DNA of 25,408 nt. Origin: an uncultured Alphaproteobacteria bacterium (GTDB lineage: Bacteria; Pseudomonadota; Alphaproteobacteria; Rickettsiales; UBA1997). The position numbers and the translations under genes are program-made. The stretch covers positions 1 to 25,408 of the forward strand of contig CASFUN010000012.1 in the NCBI GenBank assembly GCA_949298005.1, in the 5' to 3' direction. Positions 14,381 to 21,562 of the stretch are shown here, piece by piece. The notes under the pieces were generated by a model that saw nothing but the letters and a program-made list of their open reading frames with translations, made no database searches and was not told the DNA's origin. Each line of letters begins with the position of its first letter. Position 1 is the first letter of the stretch.

Positions 14381-14782
14381 GTGAATATTATTCAAAATAT
14401 ACAAAAACTCATATATACTTTAGTATCAAATAATACACAAAATATTAAAGTTTATTCTTGCTCAAACAAGGATATTAAATTTCCATACATAATACTTGAA
14501 TTAGATAAAATTAAAAATGAAGAAAATTTCATAAATAAAAGATATTATACATGGATAAACATAAAAATATTTGATAAAAATGAAACTAACACAAAGATAA
14601 TCGAAATATCCAATGAAATTGAGGAAAATATAATGAAATTATTAAATGTTAAAATAGAAAATTTTACAATTATAGACATAGTATATGAAAATAATTCGTT
14701 AGAAATGTACAATGGTCTAAATTCAGTTTGGAATAATAATCTAAAGTTTAAATTTACTATTAATGAAGTAAACGACAAATGA
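14381..14782 (+). CDS. DUF3168-like phage/GTA tail protein
   Basis: The 133-residue protein starts with GTG. Its layout resembles DUF3168 tail-terminator proteins of phages and gene transfer agents: an N-terminal helix (IIQNIQKLIYTLVSNN), then KFPYIILELDKI at about 33-44 (the family has Phe-Pro-Tyr-Val-x-Leu), YYTWINIKIFDKN (the central strand Leu-x-x-x-Ile-x-Val-Phe-Asp/Ser), a helix with IEISNEIEENIMKLLN, and a last strand NNLKFKFTIN. In phages such proteins cap the tail tube. The similarity is by pattern, not by long identity. A reading frame without a start codon follows directly, and no other phage genes are nearby, so this would be an isolated piece of a dispersed GTA or prophage. Confidence 0.5.
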   Translation: MNIIQNIQKLIYTLVSNNTQNIKVYSCSNKDIKFPYIILELDKIKNEENFINKRYYTWINIKIFDKNETNTKIIEISNEIEENIMKLLNVKIENFTIIDIVYENNSLEMYNGLNSVWNNNLKFKFTINEVNDK

Positions 14783-15077
14783 TGTACAGAAGAATCAAAA
14801 TGAAATTTTTAAACTTAAAAAACTAATAATCTTACTTTTAGATTTTTTAGAATCTCATCTTAAGAATGAAAATACCATTGAAAATCAAGAATTTTTAAGC
14901 TTAGTTATAGGTAAAAAAGAAAGTATTATTTCAGCAATTTGCAAATTAGGAAATTTGCTTCTAAAAATAAATTTAAATGAACCAAAAAATCTTGATAATA
15001 TTAGTAATATCGAGAAAATAGATATAGAATTATTAGAAGATTATATTAAAAAAATAAAAAATGATATTGATAATTAA
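14779..15077 (+). pseudogene. Helical protein frame lacking a start codon (frameshifted)
   Basis: From 14772 to a TAA at 15075-15077 the frame is open and reads NDVQKNQNEIFKLKKLIILL, then DFLESHLKNENTIENQEFLS, LVIGKKESIISAICKLGNLL and LNEPKNLDNISNIEKIDIEL. It has no ATG, GTG or TTG start before its middle. ATGs at 14779, 14782 and 14800 are in a neighbouring frame that ends at a TAA within 50 bases. A single lost base, for example in the ATGAAATTTTT stretch at 14800-14810, would restore an ATG start. The product would be about 90-100 residues, all-helical and charged. No family is recognised; given the DUF3168-like neighbour, a small terminase or tail-assembly piece is possible but unproven. 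Confidence 0.5.
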
Positions 15078-15085
15078 AACTTTTG

Positions 15086-15091
15086 TATAAT
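15086..15091 (+). promoter_or_regulatory. Perfect -10 element upstream of the virB2-like gene
   Basis: TATAAT at 15086-15091 would start transcription near 15098, about 27 bases before the pilin ATG. A TTGATA at 15067-15072 is only 13 bases away, too close for a normal -35. A 7-bp AT-only dyad (TAATAAT / ATTATTA, 15088-15108) overlaps the element and the expected start point. Confidence 0.3.
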
Positions 15092-15124
15092 AATTACATT
15101 AATTATTAACAAAGCACTATTTTT

Positions 15125-15478
15125 ATGAAAAAAATGTTAGCTATTATTTTTTCATTATTTTTATTAACATTAAGCAGTAGTACCGTTATGGCGAGTGGCG
15201 ATAGTAGCAATGAAAAAGAAGGCCTCACAGAAACACTCAACACAAGTATTACTATGGAAGCACTGATTTGTAATGTATTAGGCTTTTTAACTGGTGGTGT
15301 TGGTAAAGCATTAGCAGCATTCGCTTGTATGGGTATAGCATTAGCCTTCTTAGGTGGCAAAGTTTCTTGGACTTTAATACTTACATTCTCATTAGGTATG
15401 GCCTGTATATTTGGTGCTCCAACTATAATTAAAGCATTCACTGGTGGCGATGCTGCTTGTTCAGATTTTAATAAATAA
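15125..15478 (+). CDS. virB2: VirB2/TrbC-type IV secretion pilin
   Basis: VirB2 is the major pilin of type IV secretion systems. The 117-residue protein has a cleavable signal peptide (MKKMLAIIFSLFLLTLSSST, cleavage likely after VMA at about residue 23), a short polar stretch, and two hydrophobic helices separated by a short loop: ICNVLGFLTGGVGKALAAFA and, after FLGGKVSWT, a second one ending IFGAPTIIKAFTGG. The Gly-Gly-x-Gly-Lys-Ala, Gly-Lys-Val-Ser-Trp and Phe-Gly-Ala-Pro motifs are typical of rickettsial VirB2 copies. Four cysteines occur in the mature protein. No other virB gene is nearby; in Rickettsiales virB2 paralogues are often scattered away from the main clusters. It converges with lgt. 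Confidence 0.75.
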   Translation: MKKMLAIIFSLFLLTLSSSTVMASGDSSNEKEGLTETLNTSITMEALICNVLGFLTGGVGKALAAFACMGIALAFLGGKVSWTLILTFSLGMACIFGAPTIIKAFTGGDAACSDFNK

Positions 15479-15498
15479 ACAACAAGTTTAATTTTTAT

Positions 15499-16287
15499 TT
15501 AACATTTTCTTTTTTTAAACATGATTAGAGCTCCAATTACTATCAAAGGAAGAGAAAGAAGTTGTCCAGTAGTTATATTACTGAATACAAAGCCAAGTTG
15601 ATAGTCAGGTTCGCGAAAAAATTCACAAATAATTCTCAATAGGCCATAGAATATCAAAAATACAGATGAATTTAAGCCAAGTGTTCTTAATTCATCTTTT
15701 TTTGTTACGAGTAACATTATTACAAATAAGATAATTCCTTCAAGAGATGCTTCATATAACTGACTTGGATGTCTAGCAAGATTATCAGCAGTAGGAAATA
15801 TCATACCCCAGGGAGCATTTGTAGGTCTGCCATACAGTTCAAGATTTATAAAGTTTGCTAATCTTCCAAAGAAAAGCGCTATCGGAACTGAGATTGAAAT
15901 AACATCAGTAAGTCTCAAAAAATTTATTTTATACTTTCTACAAAGATAATGAGTTGCTAGTATAACACCTAAAAGACCACCATGAAATGACATTCCTCCT
16001 TCCCATATAGCAAATAGTTTTAATGGTGACTTTATTATCTCTTTAATATTATACATAAGACAATATCCAATTCTCCCTCCAAGTACAATCCCTAAAACTT
16101 CATAAAAAATTAAATCGTCATAAAATTTGTCATCACCAAGTTTCAGACTAAATTTTTTGTTATAATATTTTGTGAACTTAAATACAGAAATAACACCAGC
16201 TATATAAGCTAAAGAGTACCATCGCACATTTAAGCTACCAATACTAATTGCATTCGGATTAAAAAATGGCAAAAATATTTGTAACAC
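15499..16287 (-). CDS. lgt: Prolipoprotein diacylglyceryl transferase
   Basis: Lgt moves a diacylglyceryl group from phosphatidylglycerol to the lipobox cysteine of prolipoproteins at the inner membrane. The 262-residue protein has about seven hydrophobic segments. Signature residues are GGRIG at 70-74, GGMSFHGGLLG at 97-107 with the essential His102-Gly, GRLANFINLELYGRPTN at 141-157, and RHPSQLYEA at 172-180. It begins with GTG directly after the glmU stop, so the two are probably co-translated. The lipoproteins predicted in this window (the CsgG-like and LptE-like proteins) would be its substrates. Confidence 0.95.
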   Translation of the reverse strand: MLQIFLPFFNPNAISIGSLNVRWYSLAYIAGVISVFKFTKYYNKKFSLKLGDDKFYDDLIFYEVLGIVLGGRIGYCLMYNIKEIIKSPLKLFAIWEGGMSFHGGLLGVILATHYLCRKYKINFLRLTDVISISVPIALFFGRLANFINLELYGRPTNAPWGMIFPTADNLARHPSQLYEASLEGIILFVIMLLVTKKDELRTLGLNSSVFLIFYGLLRIICEFFREPDYQLGFVFSNITTGQLLSLPLIVIGALIMFKKRKC

Positions 16288-17643
16288 TTATTTTTTCTCC
16301 ATTTTAGACCTGTATCTAATCATTCCTTGTTCAACATTTTTTTGTTGAATCCTAGAAATAGCTATAGTTCCATCATTAACATTATTTGTTATAACACTAC
16401 CTGCTGCCGTCATGGCATTATCACCAATCTCAACTGGTGCAATCATGATAGTATTAGAACCGACAAAGGAATTATTACCAATTTTTGTCTTAGATTTTGT
16501 ATATCCATTATAATTGCATGTTATTGTACCAGCACCAATGTTTGTATTATCACCAATTTCAGTATCTCCTATATAAGTTAAATGATTAACTTTTGTTCCA
16601 ACTCCTACAATAGATTTCTTAATCTCGCAAAAATTGCCTATTTTACAATTTGATTTTAATACTGTTTCCGGTCTTATTCTTGCAAATGGTCCAATTGTAA
16701 CATTATTTTCAATCTCACAATCTTCTAAATATGAAAAAGCTTTAATTGTGGTACCACTTTTGATCTTAACACCATTTAAAAATATAACATTTGGCTCAAC
16801 AACAACATCATTTTCTATTATGGTATCATAAGAAAAGTATGTTGTATTTGGATCTTGAAGTGTCACACCAGCATTCATGAATTCTTGTCTTTTTCGGTCT
16901 TGATATATCCTTTCAGCTATCGAAAGTTCATTTCTGGAATTAACTCCCATAACTTCTTCTTCAGTCGCTATATTATATACGCATTTAAGTTTTAAACTGT
17001 TTGCTATTTTTATAATATCAGTAAGATAATATTCTTCACTCGCATTTTTATTATCAACTTTATATAATAATTCTTTTAGTAATTTAGCGTTTTTAATTAC
17101 ATATATTCCAGCGTTACATAATGTATTTTTTCTTTCTTGTTCGGTAGCATCTTTAAATTCAACTATATCAATAAGATTATCATTTTTATCTAATTTAAAT
17201 CTACCATATCTACTATTTATATCTTTTACGTAAAAGCCAAGTGCAATAATTGATGCATTTTCATTATCAAGCTTCTGAATCATATCTAAATATGTTTCAG
17301 GCCTTACCAACGGCATGTCACTGTATGTTATCAGTATCGAACCCGTAAAATCTGTTATGGAGTTTATGGCTACTTTTGTTGCATCTCCTGTACCTTTTCT
17401 TTCTTTCTGTATAACAAATTTACAATTGGAATCTAAACATTTTCTCATACTTACAATATTTTCTTCAGATACAACAACAATAGCCTCTCTTACATTAATC
17501 TTGGCTATAGTTTTAGTAATATGTGAAATCATTTCTAAGCCAGCAATTTTATGCATTGGCTTTGAAATATCCGACTTCATTCTTGTACCTTTTCCAGCTG
17601 CTAATATTATCGCCGATAAATCTTCATTCATAGTTAAATACAT
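16288..17643 (-). CDS. glmU: Bifunctional UDP-GlcNAc pyrophosphorylase / glucosamine-1-phosphate acetyltransferase
   Basis: GlmU makes UDP-N-acetylglucosamine, the precursor of peptidoglycan and lipid A. The N-terminal uridyltransferase domain has LAAGKGTRMKSDISKPMHK (14-32), QKERKGTGDATKVAI and ITYSDMPLVRPE; the usual Gly-Asp of that last loop is Ser-Asp here. The C-terminal left-handed beta-helix has hexapeptide repeats with IGPFARIRPETVL, IGNFCEIKKSIVG, KVNHLTYIGDTEIG and NIGAGTITCNYNGYTKSKT, the acetyltransferase active-site region. The length of 451 is normal. An in-frame ATG at residue 5 is an alternative start; ATGs are stacked as ATGAATGAATG around the first one. It is first of a glmU-lgt pair. 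Confidence 0.96.
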   Translation of the reverse strand: MYLTMNEDLSAIILAAGKGTRMKSDISKPMHKIAGLEMISHITKTIAKINVREAIVVVSEENIVSMRKCLDSNCKFVIQKERKGTGDATKVAINSITDFTGSILITYSDMPLVRPETYLDMIQKLDNENASIIALGFYVKDINSRYGRFKLDKNDNLIDIVEFKDATEQERKNTLCNAGIYVIKNAKLLKELLYKVDNKNASEEYYLTDIIKIANSLKLKCVYNIATEEEVMGVNSRNELSIAERIYQDRKRQEFMNAGVTLQDPNTTYFSYDTIIENDVVVEPNVIFLNGVKIKSGTTIKAFSYLEDCEIENNVTIGPFARIRPETVLKSNCKIGNFCEIKKSIVGVGTKVNHLTYIGDTEIGDNTNIGAGTITCNYNGYTKSKTKIGNNSFVGSNTIMIAPVEIGDNAMTAAGSVITNNVNDGTIAISRIQQKNVEQGMIRYRSKMEKK

Positions 17644-17662
17644 TCATTCATAAAAATTCTTC

Positions 17663-17690
17663 TTGAAAAAACTAAAATACTATATATTCT
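17663..17690 (+). promoter_or_regulatory. Possible promoter of the acidic protein-hflKC run
   Basis: TTGAAA (17663-17668) and TATTCT (17685-17690) are separated by 16 bases, matching the -35 and -10 consensus at five and four of six positions. The -10 falls exactly in the spacer of the inverted repeat at 17677-17698. Confidence 0.35.
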
Positions 17691-17698
17691 TATAGTAT
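17677..17698. repeat. Perfect inverted repeat in the divergent glmU / acidic-protein promoter region
   Basis: ATACTATA and TATAGTAT (8 bp each) flank TATTCT. It lies between glmU (minus) and the acidic-protein gene (plus). The left arm contains the predicted glmU -10 on the minus strand and the spacer holds the predicted plus-strand -10. It could be an operator or just a symmetrical pair of -10 elements. Confidence 0.5.
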
Positions 17699-17708
17699 CT
17701 CGTAACAA
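17679..17708 (-). promoter_or_regulatory. Possible promoter of glmU-lgt
   Basis: On the minus strand TTGTTA (17708-17703) and TATAGT (17684-17679) are separated by 18 bases; each matches the consensus at four to five positions. Transcription would start near 17672, about 30 bases before the glmU ATG. Confidence 0.35.
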
Positions 17709-17715
17709 CAGTGCT

Positions 17716-18828
17716 ATGATAATGTCAGTATCAATTTTAATTTCAAGTGCAGTTATATGTTTAATTATAAATACAGTACTAGATATTCTAAAACCTTCCA
17801 ATCAAGAAAATAAAAAAAGTAACGATGACTCATATAATGGAGATTCTATTACAACAGATAGTAATTTAGTTGATAAAATTGATGAAATTAGTACAAAAAT
17901 AAATGACATTTTTAAAGTTCTTAAAAACGACAATACAAAAAATGCAATAACAGAAACAAATACATATATAAAAGCTACCATAAATGAAATTACAGTAGTG
18001 AAAAAAACCGTTGATAAGATTTTGAATACCGAAAGCAACAGTTACGAAACACAATTACTAAATTTAGAGAATAAAATAGATGGAATCAGAGAAGAATTTC
18101 TTGAAAAATTTAACAGTTTTGAAAGCTTGATAAATTCCATAAAACCAGTAGCAACAGAATTACCAAAACCTGAAGAAGAAATAGAAATACCTGACGAAAT
18201 TACAGAATCTGTCGTTGAAGAAACTGAAGAAAAAGAAGAAGATAATAGAGAGAATAAATCAACAGTAGAACAAGAAGCCCAAGAAACAGATGAAGAAATA
18301 GATAGAGAGTTTAATCCTGGTGAAATTGATTTAGAAACAACACCCATTGAAACCATTGTTGAAGAACAAAAAATAGATGAAAAAACAGATATTATGGATA
18401 ATTTTTTAGAAGAAGATAACTCTGAAAGCATTGAAGAAAAATTAGAGGAGACAGAGGAACAGAATAAATTAGTTGAAGAAAATACTTCTAAAAATATTGA
18501 AGAAACTGAAGAATCAATAGAAAACAATGAAGAAACTAAAGAAGATAATAATGAAATAGATATAGAAGATGAGGAAGAAGATGATGAAGAGGATATAGAA
18601 AAAGAAAATGATGAAAATAAAGAAAAGGAAGAGGATAAAAATAATGAAGAAGATATAGATGATACAGTAAACAATACGGAAGATGAAGAACTTAAAGAAG
18701 AAATAGAAGAGGAAAAACAACAAGATGCAGAAGAAAAAATTGAGTCTGAAAATGTTCCCGAAGAAGATTTAGCTACAAAAATAAAAAAACTTAAAGAAAA
18801 ACTTAATGCTACGGTAGATAATCAATAA
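17716..18828 (+). CDS. Membrane-anchored, extremely acidic coiled-coil protein
   Basis: The 370-residue protein has one N-terminal hydrophobic segment (about residues 4-25, SVSILISSAVICLIINTVLD) followed by lysines, so the rest should be cytoplasmic by the positive-inside rule. Residues 50-140 look like a coiled coil (IDEISTKINDIFKVL, TQLLNLENKIDGIREEFLEK). Residues 155-350 are dominated by Glu and Asp with runs such as EDEEEDDEEDIEKE. The last 25 residues return to a Lys-rich helix (DLATKIKKLKEKLNATVDNQ). No family is recognised. It starts the plus-strand run and ends 10 bases before hflK, so a link to HflKC is suggested by position only. Low-complexity tails like this evolve fast, and homology searches will be hampered by composition. 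Confidence 0.8.
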   Translation: MIMSVSILISSAVICLIINTVLDILKPSNQENKKSNDDSYNGDSITTDSNLVDKIDEISTKINDIFKVLKNDNTKNAITETNTYIKATINEITVVKKTVDKILNTESNSYETQLLNLENKIDGIREEFLEKFNSFESLINSIKPVATELPKPEEEIEIPDEITESVVEETEEKEEDNRENKSTVEQEAQETDEEIDREFNPGEIDLETTPIETIVEEQKIDEKTDIMDNFLEEDNSESIEEKLEETEEQNKLVEENTSKNIEETEESIENNEETKEDNNEIDIEDEEEDDEEDIEKENDENKEKEEDKNNEEDIDDTVNNTEDEELKEEIEEEKQQDAEEKIESENVPEEDLATKIKKLKEKLNATVDNQ

Positions 18829-18838
18829 TTATGAAATT

Positions 18839-19852
18839 ATGCCAGATAAATTTGATAAAAATCCTTGGAATGACGAAAAAGAGGAAAATAATATAAACAA
18901 AGATAATCATAATAATAATGTAAAAAAAATTATTTCAATTAAAATAGACATTTTAAATATCATATTCTTTTCCTTAATATTGTGGTTAGCTTGCGGATTT
19001 TGCAAAATAAATACGAATCAAAAAGGCGTAGTTCTTTACTTTGGTAAATTTTACAAGATTATAAATCCAGGTCTTAACTATATGTTACCAACGCCTATTG
19101 GAAAACTTTACAGAATTCCGGTCACAAATATAAATAAAGAAGAGTTTGGTTTCAGAACTAAAAATAAATCACAAATAAATGTTAATAATGAAAGTCTCAT
19201 GTTAACTGGAGATGAAAACATAGTTGACATAGATTTTGAAGTTCAATGGCGTATTAATGATGTTAAAAATTACCTATTTACTATACAACAAAATAGATTA
19301 ACCATAAGAATGGCAGCTGAAAGCGCAATGAGAGAGATTATCGCAAAAAGAAAAATAGATGATGCTTTAGCAGGAAAAAAATCTGATATAGAATACGAAG
19401 TTAAAGAGTTATTACAGTCTATATTGGATAACTATTCAAGCGGTATAGAAATCGTATTGGTACAACTACTGAGAGTCGATCCACCAGTTGAAGTAATAGA
19501 TGCTTTCAGAGACGTGCAAACAGCAAAAGCTGATAAGGAAAGACTAATAAATGAAGCAGAAACTTATAGAAATGATATATTGCCAAAAACAAGGGGGGAA
19601 GTAGAGGAAATATTGAGACAGGCTGAAGGTTACAAAGAAAGTATTATTTCTAAAGCAGAAGGTGAATCATCTAGATTTTTAAAAATATATACAGCTTATC
19701 TGCAAAATCCAACTATAACTAAAAAAAGACTTTATCTTGAAAGTATGGAATTAGTTATGAAGGATATAGACAAAATTTTTATAGATAAAAAACTTTCGAA
19801 TGGTCTTTTAAAACATATAAATATTGATAGTGGTAATAGTTATGAAAAATAA
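18839..19852 (+). CDS. hflK: SPFH-domain protease modulator HflK
   Basis: HflK and HflC form a large inner-membrane cage around the FtsH protease and shape its access to membrane substrates. The 337-residue protein begins with the alphaproteobacterial-type polar N-terminus with NPWND at 8-12, then a membrane helix at about 36-55. The SPFH (band 7) domain follows with NQKGVVLYFGKFYKIINPGL, then IDFEVQWRINDVKNYLF and ESAMREIIAKRKIDDALAG, and later LVQLLRVDPPVEVIDAFRDV. A long Ala/Glu-rich helix (AKADKERLINEAETYRNDIL) comes next. It overlaps hflC and follows the acidic-protein gene by 10 bases. Confidence 0.93.
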   Translation: MPDKFDKNPWNDEKEENNINKDNHNNNVKKIISIKIDILNIIFFSLILWLACGFCKINTNQKGVVLYFGKFYKIINPGLNYMLPTPIGKLYRIPVTNINKEEFGFRTKNKSQINVNNESLMLTGDENIVDIDFEVQWRINDVKNYLFTIQQNRLTIRMAAESAMREIIAKRKIDDALAGKKSDIEYEVKELLQSILDNYSSGIEIVLVQLLRVDPPVEVIDAFRDVQTAKADKERLINEAETYRNDILPKTRGEVEEILRQAEGYKESIISKAEGESSRFLKIYTAYLQNPTITKKRLYLESMELVMKDIDKIFIDKKLSNGLLKHINIDSGNSYEK

Positions 19853-20696
19853 AAACTCAATATTTTTTTTAATATTATTTTCATTATTATTACTAGTAAA
19901 TTCAGTATTTATTGTACATCAAACAAGACAAGCAATAGTATTACAATTTGGGAAACCAGTAAGAGTAATAAAAAGTGCTGGACTTCATATAAAAATACCA
20001 TTTATAGAGAATATCGCCGAGTTCGATAATATGTTATTGGATTTAATGGTAAATGATAAAGAAGTTATAGCTTTAGATCAAAAAAGGTTGATAGTAAATG
20101 CATTTGCAAAATTCGTTATTGAAGATGCTGTTAGATTCTACAATAGCTCAAGTTCTGGTAGAGATCTAGTCTTGCAGTTAAATAATATATTAGAATCAAG
20201 CTTAAGGCAAGTTGTCGGTAGCTTTAACATGTCAGATTTATTATCTGAAAAAAGGTCTTACATAATGCAAAATATAGAGGATGAGACTAATAAAAAAGTT
20301 AAGGAACATGGAATAAAGATTGTTGATACAAGAATAATAAGAGCTGATTTACCAAAAGAAAATAGTGAAGCTATTTTTAAAAGAATGCAAACTGAGAGAA
20401 ATTTAGAAGCTAAACAAATTAGGTCAGAAGGTGAAGAAGAATCTAAAAAAATAATTGCTATTGTTGATAAAGAACGAACAATAATGTTAGCTCAAGCTAG
20501 AAAAGAAGCTGAACTTCTAAAAGGCGAAGGTGAACTCATAGCAGCTAATATTTATAACAAAGCCTTTGGTAAAGATCCTAACTTTTATGAATTTTATAAA
20601 ACTACGGAAATTTATAAAAATACAATTTTTAAAGATAATAGTAGAGTTATAATTAGCCAAGAAAATCCAGTATATAAAAATTTAATTGGAAATTAA
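19842..20696 (+). CDS. hflC: SPFH-domain protease modulator HflC
   Basis: HflC is the partner of HflK in the FtsH-associated membrane cage. I chose the ATG at 19842 (284 residues, MKNKNSIFFLILFSLLLLVN), which overlaps the hflK end by 11 bases. A TTG at 19824 would add six unneeded residues. A membrane helix covers about 7-24, followed by the SPFH domain: VHQTRQAIVLQFGKPVRVI, HIKIPFIENIAEFDN and the typical LDLMVNDKEVIALDQKRLIV. The C-terminal helix includes MQTERNLEAKQIRSEGEEES. The C-terminal block YEFYKTTEIYKNT-like sequence matches HflC (Phe-Tyr-x-Phe-x-Arg-Ser-Leu-x-Ala-Tyr). It ends TAATG into the next gene. Confidence 0.93.
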   Translation: MKNKNSIFFLILFSLLLLVNSVFIVHQTRQAIVLQFGKPVRVIKSAGLHIKIPFIENIAEFDNMLLDLMVNDKEVIALDQKRLIVNAFAKFVIEDAVRFYNSSSSGRDLVLQLNNILESSLRQVVGSFNMSDLLSEKRSYIMQNIEDETNKKVKEHGIKIVDTRIIRADLPKENSEAIFKRMQTERNLEAKQIRSEGEEESKKIIAIVDKERTIMLAQARKEAELLKGEGELIAANIYNKAFGKDPNFYEFYKTTEIYKNTIFKDNSRVIISQENPVYKNLIGN

Positions 20697-21562
20697 TGAA
20701 TAAAAAATGCATTATTCTTATATTCTTTTCTGTTTTCAGTACAAAAGTTTTTGCTGTTATTCCAGATTGGTATAATGAACCAACAAAAGATACAGACATT
20801 CATTTCTACGGTACAGGCAGTGGTTTGAGTATAAATGAAGCAATAGCTGTAGCTTTACATAATATATCCAATAGACTAACATCTAACAATAATAATTTAA
20901 GAGTAAATTTCCCAAATTATGAACTAGAAAAAGTTGAGAAAGATGGCAAATACTTTTATATCATACTAAATGTTGCAAAAGCGGAACTATTTAGTCAACA
21001 AATCAAGGATTTAGAAGATATTAACAAAAGAATAAAAGATAATATTGATTTTTTAGAGGATAAAAATAATTTTATTAAAATAACGAAATTTGTTGAAATT
21101 GATAATATCATAGTAGAAGCTAAAAATAAACTAAAAACAATTAAACTTATAGATAAATTTGATGATAGAGAATATAATAAATTTTATGATTCTATAGAAA
21201 AAGAAAGAAATAAACTACTAAAAAATTTTAAAATCAAGATAGTATTTTTAGATGAAACAATAATTGATATTACAAATAGTATATTCGCATTATTAGAAAA
21301 TAATAATATTGAAATAACTAATGAGTCAGATAACATTTTATATATCAGTACAGTAACAAAAAAAGAACAGATAAATGGGAAATTTTTTATGACAGTAATT
21401 TTTCAATTTAAATTAGTCTGCAACAGCAAACTAGCTAACTACAGTAGCTATAACTACAGTTCGCATTCAATTGTAGATTTTAATGAAGCTATGAAAAATA
21501 GTATTAATAAATTTAAAAAAGATATTATTAACGATCGAATAAAGTTCCCTTATTATGAATAA
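20696..21562 (+). CDS. Exported LPP20-like protein
   Basis: The 288-residue protein has a cleavable signal peptide (MNKKCIILIFFSVFSTKVFA), with no lipobox cysteine. The mature start PDWYNEPTKDTDIHFYGTGS, followed by GLSINEAIAVALHNISNRL, is the typical LPP20/FlgP-like opening (Pro-x-Trp, Tyr-Gly-x-Gly, then a helix that begins an LPP20 fold). The middle (about 100-180) is a Lys/Asp-rich coiled coil. The C-terminal half has strands such as ILYISTVTKKEQINGKFFMT and FQFKLVCNSK that may form another small domain. The start codon overlaps the hflC stop, and its end overlaps the next lipoprotein gene by eight bases. FlgP-family proteins work in the outer membrane or periplasm; the role here is unknown. 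Confidence 0.6.
   Translation: MNKKCIILIFFSVFSTKVFAVIPDWYNEPTKDTDIHFYGTGSGLSINEAIAVALHNISNRLTSNNNNLRVNFPNYELEKVEKDGKYFYIILNVAKAELFSQQIKDLEDINKRIKDNIDFLEDKNNFIKITKFVEIDNIIVEAKNKLKTIKLIDKFDDREYNKFYDSIEKERNKLLKNFKIKIVFLDETIIDITNSIFALLENNNIEITNESDNILYISTVTKKEQINGKFFMTVIFQFKLVCNSKLANYSSYNYSSHSIVDFNEAMKNSINKFKKDIINDRIKFPYYE

Noticed and set aside
18042..18674. Long Ser-rich open frame on the minus strand
   Set aside because: It is the antisense of the Glu/Asp-rich codons (GAA/GAT give TTC/ATC) of the acidic protein gene, a composition artefact; the plus-strand frame is longer and has a membrane anchor and operon context.
19824..19841. TTG start for hflC
   Set aside because: The ATG six codons later gives a normal N-terminal membrane helix and a standard short overlap with hflK.
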